Source: JBCCTX01 sp965263105
GTDB taxonomy: Bacteria > Bacteroidota > Bacteroidia > J057
DNA: 64,000 nucleotides
NCBI GenBank assembly: GCA_965263105.1
Contig: CBDHGL010000006.1
Location: forward strand, 124,001 to 188,000
Direction: 5' to 3'
Under the pieces are notes generated by a model. That model was not told where the DNA came from and ran no database searches. It saw nothing but the letters and a program-made list of their open reading frames with translations. The translations under genes were made by a program, and so were the position numbers. The number at the start of each line of letters is the position of its first letter. Within the stretch, counting starts at the first letter, position 1. Positions 32,467 through 41,297 of the stretch are shown in pieces.

Positions 32467-34059
32467 ATGGAATCAATTGATTTATTAATCGGGGCTGGCG
32501 CCCTGGTAGTTGGCATCATAATAGGATTTGTCATCAATAGATTTGTACTGGTCCAGGCCAATAACAAGATGATGGAAAATGCAAAAATCAAGGCCGACAG
32601 TGTACTGGAGCAAGCAGAACTCAAGGCCGAAAATATTAAGCAGGAAAAAATTGCCAAAGCCAACGAAAAATACCAACACTTAAAAAGCAAGTTTGAGAAG
32701 AACGCCAAGGTTCAAAAAGAAAAGCTCGATACCCTTCAAAACAAATTGAAGCAGCGTGAGAGCTCTTTGACGAGTCAAACGGATAAGATGCGGAATAAGG
32801 AACAAAAGCTTCAAGCCAATCAGGTGGAGGTTGACAAAATCAAAGAAAATTTAGAAAAACAACTGTCTATTATTGGCAAGAAATCTCAGGACTTAGATGC
32901 ACTCAGGCAAAAGCAGGTGGCTGAATTAGAAAAAATTGCTGGGCTTACTCCGGAAGAAGCGAAAGCAAATATGATAGAGGCCTTGCGTCAAGAGGCAGAA
33001 ACAGAAGCTTCTGCTTTTATCAAGGACAAATTTGAGGAGGCTAAACTCACCGCTACAAAGGCAGCTAAAAAATTAATCATTGAAACCATTCAGCGTACTG
33101 CAGCTGAAAATGCCATTGAAAATACGGTAACGGTCTTCCCTTTGGAAAATGATGAAATCAAGGGGCGTATTATCGGCCGAGAGGGACGGAATATCCGTGC
33201 GCTGGAGATGGCTACAGGGATAGAGATAATTGTAGATGATACCCCTGAGGCCATCATTCTTTCAGGCTTTGATCCGGTGCGTCGGGAAGTAGCCAGGCTC
33301 TCTCTGCATAAACTTGTTACTGATGGCCGTATCCATCCTGCGCGTATTGAGGAGGTAGTCAAAAAGACTACCCGAATTATCGAAGAGGAAATTGTAGAAA
33401 TTGGCGAACGTACAGTCATCGACCTGGGTATCCACGGCTTACGTCCCGAATTGATCCGCTTGGTGGGAAGGATGAAATATCGGTCTTCATACGGACAGAA
33501 CCTCCTCAAACATTCAAGAGAGGTAGCAAACCTGTGCGCTATTATGTCGGCTGAGTTAGGCTTAGATATCAAAAAGGCCAAGCGCGCAGGTCTTCTCCAT
33601 GATATCGGGAAGGTCGCAGAAGAACACAATGACCTTCCCCATGCTCTCCTTGGAATGGAACTCGCTAAGAAGTTTGGTGAGCCTTCAGATGTTTGTAACG
33701 CCATTGGTGCTCACCACGACGAAATCGAAATGACGGCCCTGATCTCTCCTATCGTTCAAGCCTGCGACGCCATTAGTGGTTCCAGGCCCGGGGCCAGAAG
33801 GGAAATTGTAGAAAGCTATATCCAACGCTTGAAAGAATTAGAAGAGCTGGCCCTTTCTTATCCAGGGGTCATGAAAACTTTTGCCATTCAAGCGGGTAGG
33901 GAGTTGCGTGTAATTGTTGAATCCGAAAAGGTGAGCGATGACAATGCTGATCAGTTAGCCTTCGATATATCCCAAAAGATTCAAAAGGATATGCAATATC
34001 CTGGACACATAAAAGTAACTGTCATTAGAGAAAAGCGTTCTGTCGCTTTTGCTAAATAA
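32467..34059 (+). CDS. rny: Ribonuclease Y
   Basis: The 530-residue endoribonuclease has an N-terminal membrane anchor (residues 5-27), a long coiled coil (about 30-175), a KH RNA-binding domain (GRIIGREGRNIRALEMATGIEIIVDD) and an HD catalytic domain (NLLKHSREVANLCAIMSAELG, AGLLHDIGKV, IGAHHDEIEM). RNase Y starts mRNA decay at the membrane. It follows zapA and precedes mrp by 16 bp in an apparent operon. Confidence 0.95.
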   Translation: MESIDLLIGAGALVVGIIIGFVINRFVLVQANNKMMENAKIKADSVLEQAELKAENIKQEKIAKANEKYQHLKSKFEKNAKVQKEKLDTLQNKLKQRESSLTSQTDKMRNKEQKLQANQVEVDKIKENLEKQLSIIGKKSQDLDALRQKQVAELEKIAGLTPEEAKANMIEALRQEAETEASAFIKDKFEEAKLTATKAAKKLIIETIQRTAAENAIENTVTVFPLENDEIKGRIIGREGRNIRALEMATGIEIIVDDTPEAIILSGFDPVRREVARLSLHKLVTDGRIHPARIEEVVKKTTRIIEEEIVEIGERTVIDLGIHGLRPELIRLVGRMKYRSSYGQNLLKHSREVANLCAIMSAELGLDIKKAKRAGLLHDIGKVAEEHNDLPHALLGMELAKKFGEPSDVCNAIGAHHDEIEMTALISPIVQACDAISGSRPGARREIVESYIQRLKELEELALSYPGVMKTFAIQAGRELRVIVESEKVSDDNADQLAFDISQKIQKDMQYPGHIKVTVIREKRSVAFAK

Positions 34060-34075
34060 TTCGTAATCGCTTAGC

Positions 34076-35188
34076 ATGTTTGGGAAGAAGTCTTCACGTA
34101 TCACCCAAGAGAAGGTTCTGGCAGCCCTTTCTCATGTAGAGGATCCAGACCTGAAGAAAGATTTGGTCACACTGGGCATGATCCGAGATTTACAGATCAA
34201 TGGAAAACACATTAGTTTCTCAGTGGTACTGACTACTCCCGCCTGTCCAATGAAGGACATGATACACAATGCCTGTGTCAATGCAGTAAAATTAATGGTG
34301 GATCAGGAAGCTCAGGTTGAAGTCAATATGACCGCGGAGGTGAGCTCAACACAAAACCATCCCCAACTACCATCTGTCAAAAATGTTATTGCTATTTCGT
34401 CTGGCAAAGGAGGAGTAGGCAAGTCTACCATAGCGGCGAACTTAGCCGTAGCCTTGGCAAACACAGGGGCAAAAGTAGGGCTGTTGGATGCCGACATCTA
34501 TGGCCCGAGCATGCCGATCATGTTTGGTTTTGCTCAGGAAAGGCCTGTGATGGAAAAAATAGAGGGGAGAGATCTCCTGGTCCCCTTTGAGCGACATGGC
34601 GTTAAGTTGATGTCTATTGGCGTACTCGTACGTCCTGAGCAAGCCATCGTCTGGCGGGGTCCTATGGCTTCTAAAGCCTTACAGCAAATGATCTTTGATA
34701 CCCATTGGGGAGAAATTGACTACTTGCTAATCGATTTGCCCCCAGGTACAGGGGATGTCCACCTAACCCTGGTTCAAGCGCTACCTGTTACAGGAGCTGT
34801 GGTGATCACTACCCCACAAAAAGTGGCTGTGTCAGATGCCCGGAAAGGGGCTGAAATGTTTCGCTCCCCCCAGATAGAAGTCCCTATCTTGGGAGTCATA
34901 GAAAATATGTCCTTTTTCATTCCAGATGATGCCCCTGAGAAACGGTATCCCATTTTTGGTTCTGGTGGGGGAAAGGAATTGGCGGAAGCCTTGGGAGTTC
35001 CTCTCCTGGGGCAGATCCCCCTTAGACAGGCGATTGGGGAAAATGCAGACCAGGGGAAACCTGTTACAGTTTATGCCGATAGTACACTAGGCAAGGCCTA
35101 TGAAGAGGTGTCTCAGGTATTAGCCCAACAGGTTGCTATACGCAATGCCAATTTCCCCCGTACAGAACAAGTAAAAATGGACCGCTAA
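34076..35188 (+). CDS. mrp: Mrp/NBP35-family iron-sulfur carrier ATPase
   Basis: A 370-residue protein with an N-terminal MIP18/DUF59 domain (TPACPMKDMIHNAC) fused to a ParA-like P-loop ATPase: SSGKGGVGKSTIAANLA (deviant Walker A), DADIYGPSMP and DLPPGTGDVHLTL. Mrp proteins hold and transfer Fe-S clusters to apo-proteins. The Cys pair usual in the ATPase C-terminal part is not obvious in this copy, and the FFIPDDAPEKRYPIFGSGG loop carries none. A NifU-like gene follows, fitting an Fe-S role. Confidence 0.88.
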   Translation: MFGKKSSRITQEKVLAALSHVEDPDLKKDLVTLGMIRDLQINGKHISFSVVLTTPACPMKDMIHNACVNAVKLMVDQEAQVEVNMTAEVSSTQNHPQLPSVKNVIAISSGKGGVGKSTIAANLAVALANTGAKVGLLDADIYGPSMPIMFGFAQERPVMEKIEGRDLLVPFERHGVKLMSIGVLVRPEQAIVWRGPMASKALQQMIFDTHWGEIDYLLIDLPPGTGDVHLTLVQALPVTGAVVITTPQKVAVSDARKGAEMFRSPQIEVPILGVIENMSFFIPDDAPEKRYPIFGSGGGKELAEALGVPLLGQIPLRQAIGENADQGKPVTVYADSTLGKAYEEVSQVLAQQVAIRNANFPRTEQVKMDR

Positions 35189-35266
35189 AAGACATTATGC
35201 TAACTCTTCTGGGTAGGCTTCGTATCTATTTTGGGGACTGAATCAATTTTATTACCTTCATACATA

Positions 35267-35521
35267 ATGGCTCAAGAAGTTTTGATACAAAAGATAGAAC
35301 GGGCGCTAGACTCCATCCGGGAATACCTTCAGACTGATGGAGGGGATGTGCGTGTCCACCAAATTCGCGAAGATATGGTGGTAGAAGTAGAATTGCTGGG
35401 AAATTGCGAAGCTTGTAGCATGAGTGAAATGACCCTCAAAGCGGGTATAGAGCAAGTTATCAAAAAAATAGCCCCTGAGATTATCTCTGTTGAAGCGGTG
35501 CAACCTCAGATCAATCCCTGA
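35267..35521 (+). CDS. NifU C-terminal-domain protein (NfuA-like scaffold)
   Basis: From the ATG at 35267 the protein has 84 residues: a single NifU_C domain with DSIREYLQTDGGDVRVHQI and the cluster-binding CxxC in GNCEACSMSEMTLKAGIE. Such proteins carry a 4Fe-4S cluster at a dimer interface. It follows mrp by 78 bp; both probably serve iron-sulfur assembly. A TTG start 12 codons upstream is possible but adds only unconserved sequence. Confidence 0.88.
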   Translation: MAQEVLIQKIERALDSIREYLQTDGGDVRVHQIREDMVVEVELLGNCEACSMSEMTLKAGIEQVIKKIAPEIISVEAVQPQINP

Positions 35522-35553
35522 TTCCATTTTCTTCACATTTATTTCCAAAAAAT

Positions 35554-35580
35554 AAAGGGGGAAAGCCACATTCCCCCTTT
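35554..35580. terminator. Bidirectional hairpin terminator
   Basis: A perfect 10-bp stem AAAGGGGGAA/TTCCCCCTTT (35554-35563 and 35571-35580) with loop AGCCACA lies 33 bp after the NifU-like gene. On the minus strand it is followed by TTTATTTTTT, so it can also stop transcription coming from the hybrid regulator gene. Confidence 0.75.
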
Positions 35581-35771
35581 GCAAAGTATTCAGACACAGC
35601 GTGTCAGACAGGCGCTAAATTTTTGCAGCTGTTCAGGTCAATTGCAACTCGATGTGTAATTCAAGTATAAGTCCTAAACTCAAGAGTAAATATCACCTTT
35701 TGGGGAGGATTTGAATAGGAGAAATGTTCCAAATACTAAGAAATATGTTCCAGGGACATATTATCTGCCAA

Positions 35772-38700
35772 TTATCCTGGTTTTCTTAAAGAGTTGCGCG
35801 TATCTGAAGGCTTTTCCTTAAACTCCTCCGAATACATCTTACTGAAATAGGAGGGATCTGAAAACCCTACACCAAAAGCAATTTGGGAAATAGCTTCCTT
35901 TGAATGAATTAGCATTTGACGAGCTCTTGTTAGTCGAATTTTCCGAATCATCTGGGTAGTAGATAGACCTGTTAGGACCTTGAGTTTCCGGTGGAGCTGT
36001 GTACGGCTAACTCCCACATCTTTGCATATATCATCTACCCCCAAATCGGGGTCCTCTAGCGAAGCTTCTATTACTTTTCCGACTTTTTCTAGAAACAAAT
36101 CTTCGGGGCTTACAGATGACAGTTTTGTTGTATGCGGGAAAAATTGGTATTTCTTCCTTAAGGTGTTTCTCAGTTCTACCAACTTTTTTATTCGTGTCAG
36201 CAGTTCTTCCTTATCTAGGGGTTTACCCAAATAGGCGTCTGCGCCATATGCAAGGCCTTCAATTTTAGAGGCTTGATCAACTCTAGCAGTTAATAAGATA
36301 ATGGGTATATGACTGGTTCTCTCGTCTTTCTTCAGGGCTTCACAAACGTCCATTCCGCTTGCTTCTGGCATCATCACATCACTAATAACAATATCGGGAA
36401 CACTTTCTATGGCCTTTTGTATGCCTTGTTTCCCATTCTCCGCGAATTCCACCCGGAAGATGGGGGAAAGCAATTTTCGAAGAAAAAAACGCACATCTGC
36501 ACTATCCTCAATGATCAACACCAATAAGTCTTCGTTGTTTCCTTCGGAATCGAATGAAGGAGCAGGGACAGATGTTCGCAAAGACTGATGATAGAGGTTG
36601 TCTTGGGGGGTGAGATCCCCATCCTCCAGGGGTGCTGCCTTTAGGGTAATGGGTAACTCAACAAAAAATGTACTGCCCTCATTTACCATACTTTTCACCC
36701 ATATTTTCCCGCCCATCAGATGGACCAGCTCCTGTGTAAGGGCAAGCCCGATACCTGTCCCCCCCGCATCCGAAGACAAAGAATTGGCTGCCTGGTAATA
36801 GCGATCAAAAACAAAAGGTATGCGTTCTGCATCAATTCCCACCCCCGAATCCTGGACAGAAATAAGCAGTGTATGAGGTTTTTTTTCTTTGGCAACTACC
36901 TTGATCCAACCAGATTTAGGAGTGAATTTCAGGGCATTTGATAGGAGGTTGGAAAGGACTGTCAAGACCTTATCCGCGTCAAAGTCTAACATTACTGCAT
37001 CTGTTTCTGGGGTAAAGACCAGAGAAATCTCTTTGCTCCGGGCAAAAGAGCGGAAGGAATCTGTAATGTAGCCTATGTAAGGAATAATATCGGCCTGTTT
37101 GAGAACAAGTGGCATGCCTCCTTCTTCCAGTCGAGCCAAATCCAGAATCTGATTGATCAAATTCAGAATCTTTTGGGTATTATAATTAACCACCCGTGTG
37201 TGATCCTGAATCTCGTCGGAGTCCTCATACCGCTCCTCCAGCAGTTGATTCATTCCATTGATGATCGTTAGTGGAGTACGGATTTCATGGGTAATGTCAG
37301 TATAAAGTTGTTTCCTGATTCTATCGATTTCCAAGACTTTTTCTGCCTCCGCCTGACGCAACTTAATGGCTAGCTGGTTTTTGTAAATTAACCAAACCAG
37401 GAATATTCCCACGATTACATAGGCAATCCAAGCATAGATATTCCACCACCATGGAGGCAAGATGCGAATGATAAGTTGATCTTCGACTTCCGCTGAAAAT
37501 TCACCTCTACTGGTCCGGCCTTGAACTCGAAACGTATAGGTCCCTGGACTTAAGTTGGTATAGGTAGCTTCATTTTTGTTCCCAGCCAACTGCCAGGATT
37601 TATCAAAATTTTCTAGGATATACCGATAGACATTTTGGGTAGGTGAATCATAATCAAGTAAAGAGAATACCAATTTAAGGGCCCTTTGATGATGGCTGAG
37701 GGTAATCTTAGCAGTATGTAAAAGAGATCGTTGTAAAAGGCTATCTGAATCCCCTACTCTTAGGCGATTATTTTGAACCCATAACTCTGTTAGGAAAATA
37801 TTGGGTTTTTCAGCTACAATGCTCCCTATGCTGTCTGGAAAAAAATGGTTAAGGCCTTCTCTACTACCAAAAATAAAGCCCTTATCTGGAGTACAAATAC
37901 ACGAATTCCAATTAAAGGCATCTGTAAGCAGGCCATCCTCCTCAAAATATATCTGTGTTTCCCCTGACTCGGGCCTTATCCGAGTAATACCCAGGTTGTC
38001 CGTACTCACCCATATATCTCCAGAAGAATCTTCTAGTATGCACGTAATATAACCATGGGCAAGGGCCTCCGTTTCTTTGCGGTGGGAGAATTTTTCCTCC
38101 TTGGGATCATAGGTAAGCAATCCACTTTTAGATCCTATCCAAATCATTCCCCGACTGTCCTCAAGAAGGGTGTTTATCTCATTGGTGGGCAAGGTGCTGG
38201 AATCTCTGGGGTCATAATAGAAATGCCTAAAATAGAGAGAGTCGGCGTGCTTCTTTTCTTGCTCTTCAGGTGTTAAAAGAAACATACCTCTATCAGAAAC
38301 AATCCATAGATTCGACCGGCTATCGTATAACAAATCATTGTTATTTTCCCCAGTAAATCCCTGTAAATGCTCCGATGTATTGGGAATTTCAAAATATTCT
38401 TGGGTCTTCTCATCGAAGCGAAAAAGGCTACTACGTGTAGCTATCCACAAGTAATCACGACTTCCTCGAATGATATCCATGAAGGTCAACAAAGAATCTA
38501 CCTGCATTTCTCTCCATGGAATGGGCAATTCTGAGATAAGATGCGTTTGGGGATGGATTTTAAATAAGCGACTATTCCCCCAGGGACCAGCATAGATATT
38601 CCCGGATTTCCCTAGGGCTACAGAATAAAAATTTCCTTCTATAAGGCGCTTTGGAGGCAAATTTGGCGTAGAAAAATATATCCCGTTCTCCAAAGCCATC

Positions 38701-39839
38701 CAAAGCGTATCTCCTTGGAAAAGCATTCTCCTATGAATTTCACTGGGACGGCTTTTTGCACTGTAAGGTTCATAGAATTTGAGGCTATACCGATCCCAGG
38801 TATAAGCACCATCATTGCCCCCAATCCACAGCAAGCCAGATCTATCTTCGAAAATAGCGTTATAGGGACTATCTTTCAAGTTATTCAGGTTGTAATAATT
38901 ATTTGATAGGTGGTGAAACTGTTTCTCAATCTTATCGAATAGCAACAATCCCTTTCGAGAAGCTACCCAGAGAAAACGATCATTCAATTCCCACAGGTCG
39001 TTAATAATATTGTGAATATGAGGAAGGCTATCTCCCTGAGGATAATAGCGCTCATAGGAGTTATTCTGAGGATCCCAATGGGTGATTCCATTGTGCGTAC
39101 CCAGCCAAAATGTTGTGCTATCATCAGGAAGGATACATTGATACCTATTCCGTTCCTGATCCTCTGCTAAACCCTTCTCGAAATAATAAGTAAATTGATC
39201 TTTAACCGGGTCGTAGATATTTATCCCCTTTGAACAGGCGATCCATAGCTCACCCTTTGGGCTCTCCCACAGATCAATGATTCCCCCTCCACTCAATCCC
39301 GTTTGCGGATTTGCAGTTTCTTTGTAAGTAATGACCGAGTCTTTAGAGGGCATATACCCAAATAATTCTTTCCCTTGCGTCCCAATCCAAAGGGTTCCAT
39401 CCTTCCCCCAAAGCAGGCAATTCACGGAAAGGTTTTCATCTAGGGGACCTACATTGAGTCGATGAAAGGATTCAGACTCCTTATCAAAATATACCAAACC
39501 GGCGTTTTTGGTCCCGATCCATAACCGCCCCGTTTCATCTTCTGCCAAGGCCTTCAACACATTAGAGGATAAGGTCAAGGTATCCCTGGGGTGAAAATAA
39601 AACCGCCTAAATTGATTACCATCAAAGCGGTTTAGTCCTTGTTGGGTAACGATCCAGATAAACCCTTCCCTATCTTGCAAAAAACCCCTTATTTTTCCGG
39701 AACTCAGTCCATCCTTTACCGAAAAATGATGGAACATTAGTTGATGCGGATTCTGAGCCCAAAGCTCTCCCATTAGAAAAAGGGCGATTATGCCCCACCT
39801 CAATAGATCTGTAATTTGGGTTGATGGCGAAACTCTCAT
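35772..39839 (-). CDS. Hybrid two-component system regulator (propeller sensor, kinase, receiver, AraC output)
   Basis: From the ATG at 39839 the protein has 1355 residues: signal peptide (to about 29); two seven-bladed Reg_prop propellers (WIGTKNAGLVYFD-type repeats, about 40-690); Y_Y_Y domain (about 740-805); one membrane segment; HisKA with His851 in DITHEIRTPLT; HATPase (GGTGIGLAL); receiver with Asp1154 in VISDVMMPE; and an AraC helix-turn-helix at the end. In Bacteroides such HTCS proteins sense breakdown products of glycans and activate nearby utilisation genes. No SusC/SusD or glycoside hydrolase genes lie in this window, so its target is unknown. Confidence 0.93.
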   Translation of the reverse strand: MRVSPSTQITDLLRWGIIALFLMGELWAQNPHQLMFHHFSVKDGLSSGKIRGFLQDREGFIWIVTQQGLNRFDGNQFRRFYFHPRDTLTLSSNVLKALAEDETGRLWIGTKNAGLVYFDKESESFHRLNVGPLDENLSVNCLLWGKDGTLWIGTQGKELFGYMPSKDSVITYKETANPQTGLSGGGIIDLWESPKGELWIACSKGINIYDPVKDQFTYYFEKGLAEDQERNRYQCILPDDSTTFWLGTHNGITHWDPQNNSYERYYPQGDSLPHIHNIINDLWELNDRFLWVASRKGLLLFDKIEKQFHHLSNNYYNLNNLKDSPYNAIFEDRSGLLWIGGNDGAYTWDRYSLKFYEPYSAKSRPSEIHRRMLFQGDTLWMALENGIYFSTPNLPPKRLIEGNFYSVALGKSGNIYAGPWGNSRLFKIHPQTHLISELPIPWREMQVDSLLTFMDIIRGSRDYLWIATRSSLFRFDEKTQEYFEIPNTSEHLQGFTGENNNDLLYDSRSNLWIVSDRGMFLLTPEEQEKKHADSLYFRHFYYDPRDSSTLPTNEINTLLEDSRGMIWIGSKSGLLTYDPKEEKFSHRKETEALAHGYITCILEDSSGDIWVSTDNLGITRIRPESGETQIYFEEDGLLTDAFNWNSCICTPDKGFIFGSREGLNHFFPDSIGSIVAEKPNIFLTELWVQNNRLRVGDSDSLLQRSLLHTAKITLSHHQRALKLVFSLLDYDSPTQNVYRYILENFDKSWQLAGNKNEATYTNLSPGTYTFRVQGRTSRGEFSAEVEDQLIIRILPPWWWNIYAWIAYVIVGIFLVWLIYKNQLAIKLRQAEAEKVLEIDRIRKQLYTDITHEIRTPLTIINGMNQLLEERYEDSDEIQDHTRVVNYNTQKILNLINQILDLARLEEGGMPLVLKQADIIPYIGYITDSFRSFARSKEISLVFTPETDAVMLDFDADKVLTVLSNLLSNALKFTPKSGWIKVVAKEKKPHTLLISVQDSGVGIDAERIPFVFDRYYQAANSLSSDAGGTGIGLALTQELVHLMGGKIWVKSMVNEGSTFFVELPITLKAAPLEDGDLTPQDNLYHQSLRTSVPAPSFDSEGNNEDLLVLIIEDSADVRFFLRKLLSPIFRVEFAENGKQGIQKAIESVPDIVISDVMMPEASGMDVCEALKKDERTSHIPIILLTARVDQASKIEGLAYGADAYLGKPLDKEELLTRIKKLVELRNTLRKKYQFFPHTTKLSSVSPEDLFLEKVGKVIEASLEDPDLGVDDICKDVGVSRTQLHRKLKVLTGLSTTQMIRKIRLTRARQMLIHSKEAISQIAFGVGFSDPSYFSKMYSEEFKEKPSDTRNSLRKPG

Positions 39840-39907
39840 GTAATTTCCCTGTAAGCTCTCCAACAAATATACATAATTGTATGAGGCTATGGAGCTACAA
39901 AAAGTAC

Positions 39908-39939
39908 ATTGCCAAGTTTGTCATGAACCCTTATCTTTG
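39908..39939 (+). promoter_or_regulatory. Predicted promoter of the recO operon
   Basis: TATCTTTG (39932-39939) matches the Bacteroidota -7 consensus, with ATTG 20 bases upstream (39908-39911) as a near -33 box. The predicted start leaves a leader of about 29 bases before the ATG at 39974. Confidence 0.5.
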
Positions 39940-39973
39940 AAGGATAAAAAAAAGGGGATATTGCCCAAGCCGT

Positions 39974-40546
39974 ATGCAGATTCAAAAGTTGCTATATCTC
40001 TCTGAGGAGAATCTCAGAGACCGTCTTTTTGTCAAAGACATCGTCCATAATTTCCCTCAATCGGAAAAGATCCTGCTGCTTCATGAAGCCTTTGGTGAAA
40101 AGGTTGCCGATACGCGTTTTGTGACCAAGCGACTCTCTTCTTACTTCAGTGAGCAAATGGTGTATAACAATGCTTTTTCTGCAGACCAAAGAAACCTTAT
40201 TTCCGCTAACTCTGGGGGCTTTCAACTTAACAAAGAGTTGATCTATCAACTGATGGAACATATTCAACTTTTAATCCTCAATCCCATTATTTCTTCTGAG
40301 AATGGACCTAAACTGGGCTCGGCACAATTAATAGCGAATTTCTTGCGAACTCAATTGACAATAGAAAAGTTAATTCTTTTCCCAGAAAACCCCCTTTCTC
40401 CTCTTGCCACTAAGCAGCCTACTATAATGACTGAACAGGATTTTGCCTATTGGAAACCTTTGTATGAGGAGGAAGAAAAGACTCTGCGTAAAGCGCTCCA
40501 CTTGGCTCCTGCACAGATCGTTTCACCCTCAACCTATGGCACGTGA
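39974..40546 (+). CDS. Conserved-looking hypothetical protein overlapping recO
   Basis: Unrecognised 190-residue soluble protein. Visible features are a helical start, KILLLHEAFGEKVADTRFVTKRL, a segment FSADQRNLISANSGGFQLNKELIYQLMEHIQLLILNPI that suggests an alpha/beta fold, and a Glu-rich C-terminal helix (WKPLYEEEEKTLRKALHLA). The stop codon overlaps the GTG start of recO, so the two are co-translated. A link to DNA repair is only suggested by this coupling. Confidence 0.7.
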   Translation: MQIQKLLYLSEENLRDRLFVKDIVHNFPQSEKILLLHEAFGEKVADTRFVTKRLSSYFSEQMVYNNAFSADQRNLISANSGGFQLNKELIYQLMEHIQLLILNPIISSENGPKLGSAQLIANFLRTQLTIEKLILFPENPLSPLATKQPTIMTEQDFAYWKPLYEEEEKTLRKALHLAPAQIVSPSTYGT

Positions 40547-41259
40547 TCTGTAAAACCAATGCCATCGTCCTGCGAACTTACAAATACCAGGAATCCAATC
40601 TCATAGCTATCCTTTTTACCCGATCTTTTGGGGTCAAGCATTTTATCATTAAGGGCTTTCGCTCTCCCAGGAATCGCAAAAAATACAGTTATTTTCAACC
40701 CCTGTCTATCGTAGAAATCATCTTCATTGAAAAGGAAAACCGAGAACTACAACAAATTAAGGAAAGCAAAACCGCTCAAATATTGTATCACATTCAATCA
40801 CATCCCATAAAACTATCTTTGGGCTTGTCTATGATTGAAATTTTTTATCAATGTGTTAAGGAAGAAACGACTAATGAGCCCTTATACGACTTTCTCACCT
40901 CCTCCATTATTCACTTAGATAGGTCTGAGAGGAAATTAATTCAAACCTTTGTATTTTTTCTCGTACATTTCACCCAGTTTTTGGGGTTCTTTCCAAATGA
41001 TATAAGTAAGAATTCAACACACGTGCACCTGAACATTCGAGAAGGGCTTCTGGAGTCAGTTCCTCATGAGACTGATAAAGTTTCAGGCCTTATTCGTAGA
41101 TATATGGGAAGCACCCTTGAAAACTGCCAAGAAATTCATTTCAATCAGGAAACGAAACAAGCACTGATCAAGACTTTATTTAATTATTACTATATTCATG
41201 TCGATGGATTTTCCTATCCCAATACCTTAAAAGTCTTTTCAGAAATCTTTGAATCATAA
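40543..41259 (+). CDS. recO: DNA repair protein RecO
   Basis: The 238-residue protein opens with the RecO OB-fold (ICKTNAIVLRTYKYQESNLIAILFTRSFGVKHFIIKGFRSP), followed by FQPLSIVEIIF and a helical C-terminal domain (KLIQTFVFFLVHFTQFLGFFPN). RecO loads RecA onto SSB-covered gaps with RecR and RecF. The usual C-terminal zinc-finger Cys are not visible, which is common in this phylum. The start is GTG, overlapping the preceding stop. Confidence 0.85.
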   Translation: MICKTNAIVLRTYKYQESNLIAILFTRSFGVKHFIIKGFRSPRNRKKYSYFQPLSIVEIIFIEKENRELQQIKESKTAQILYHIQSHPIKLSLGLSMIEIFYQCVKEETTNEPLYDFLTSSIIHLDRSERKLIQTFVFFLVHFTQFLGFFPNDISKNSTHVHLNIREGLLESVPHETDKVSGLIRRYMGSTLENCQEIHFNQETKQALIKTLFNYYYIHVDGFSYPNTLKVFSEIFES

Positions 41260-41297
41260 ATAGAATAGTACCAATAGCGGATAATCTTCCATAATTC

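Noticed and set aside
33090..33704. A 204-codon open frame on the minus strand.
   Set aside because: It lies entirely inside rny, whose KH and HD motifs are intact on the other strand. Its composition is Ser/Arg-rich, as expected of a shadow frame.
35772..39839. A polysaccharide utilisation locus around the hybrid regulator.
   Set aside because: No SusC, SusD or glycoside hydrolase genes are present in the window.
39889..40005. A 38-codon frame with CQVCHEP upstream of the recO pair.
   Set aside because: It overlaps the predicted promoter and the start of the next gene by 32 bases, and only one CxxC is present.
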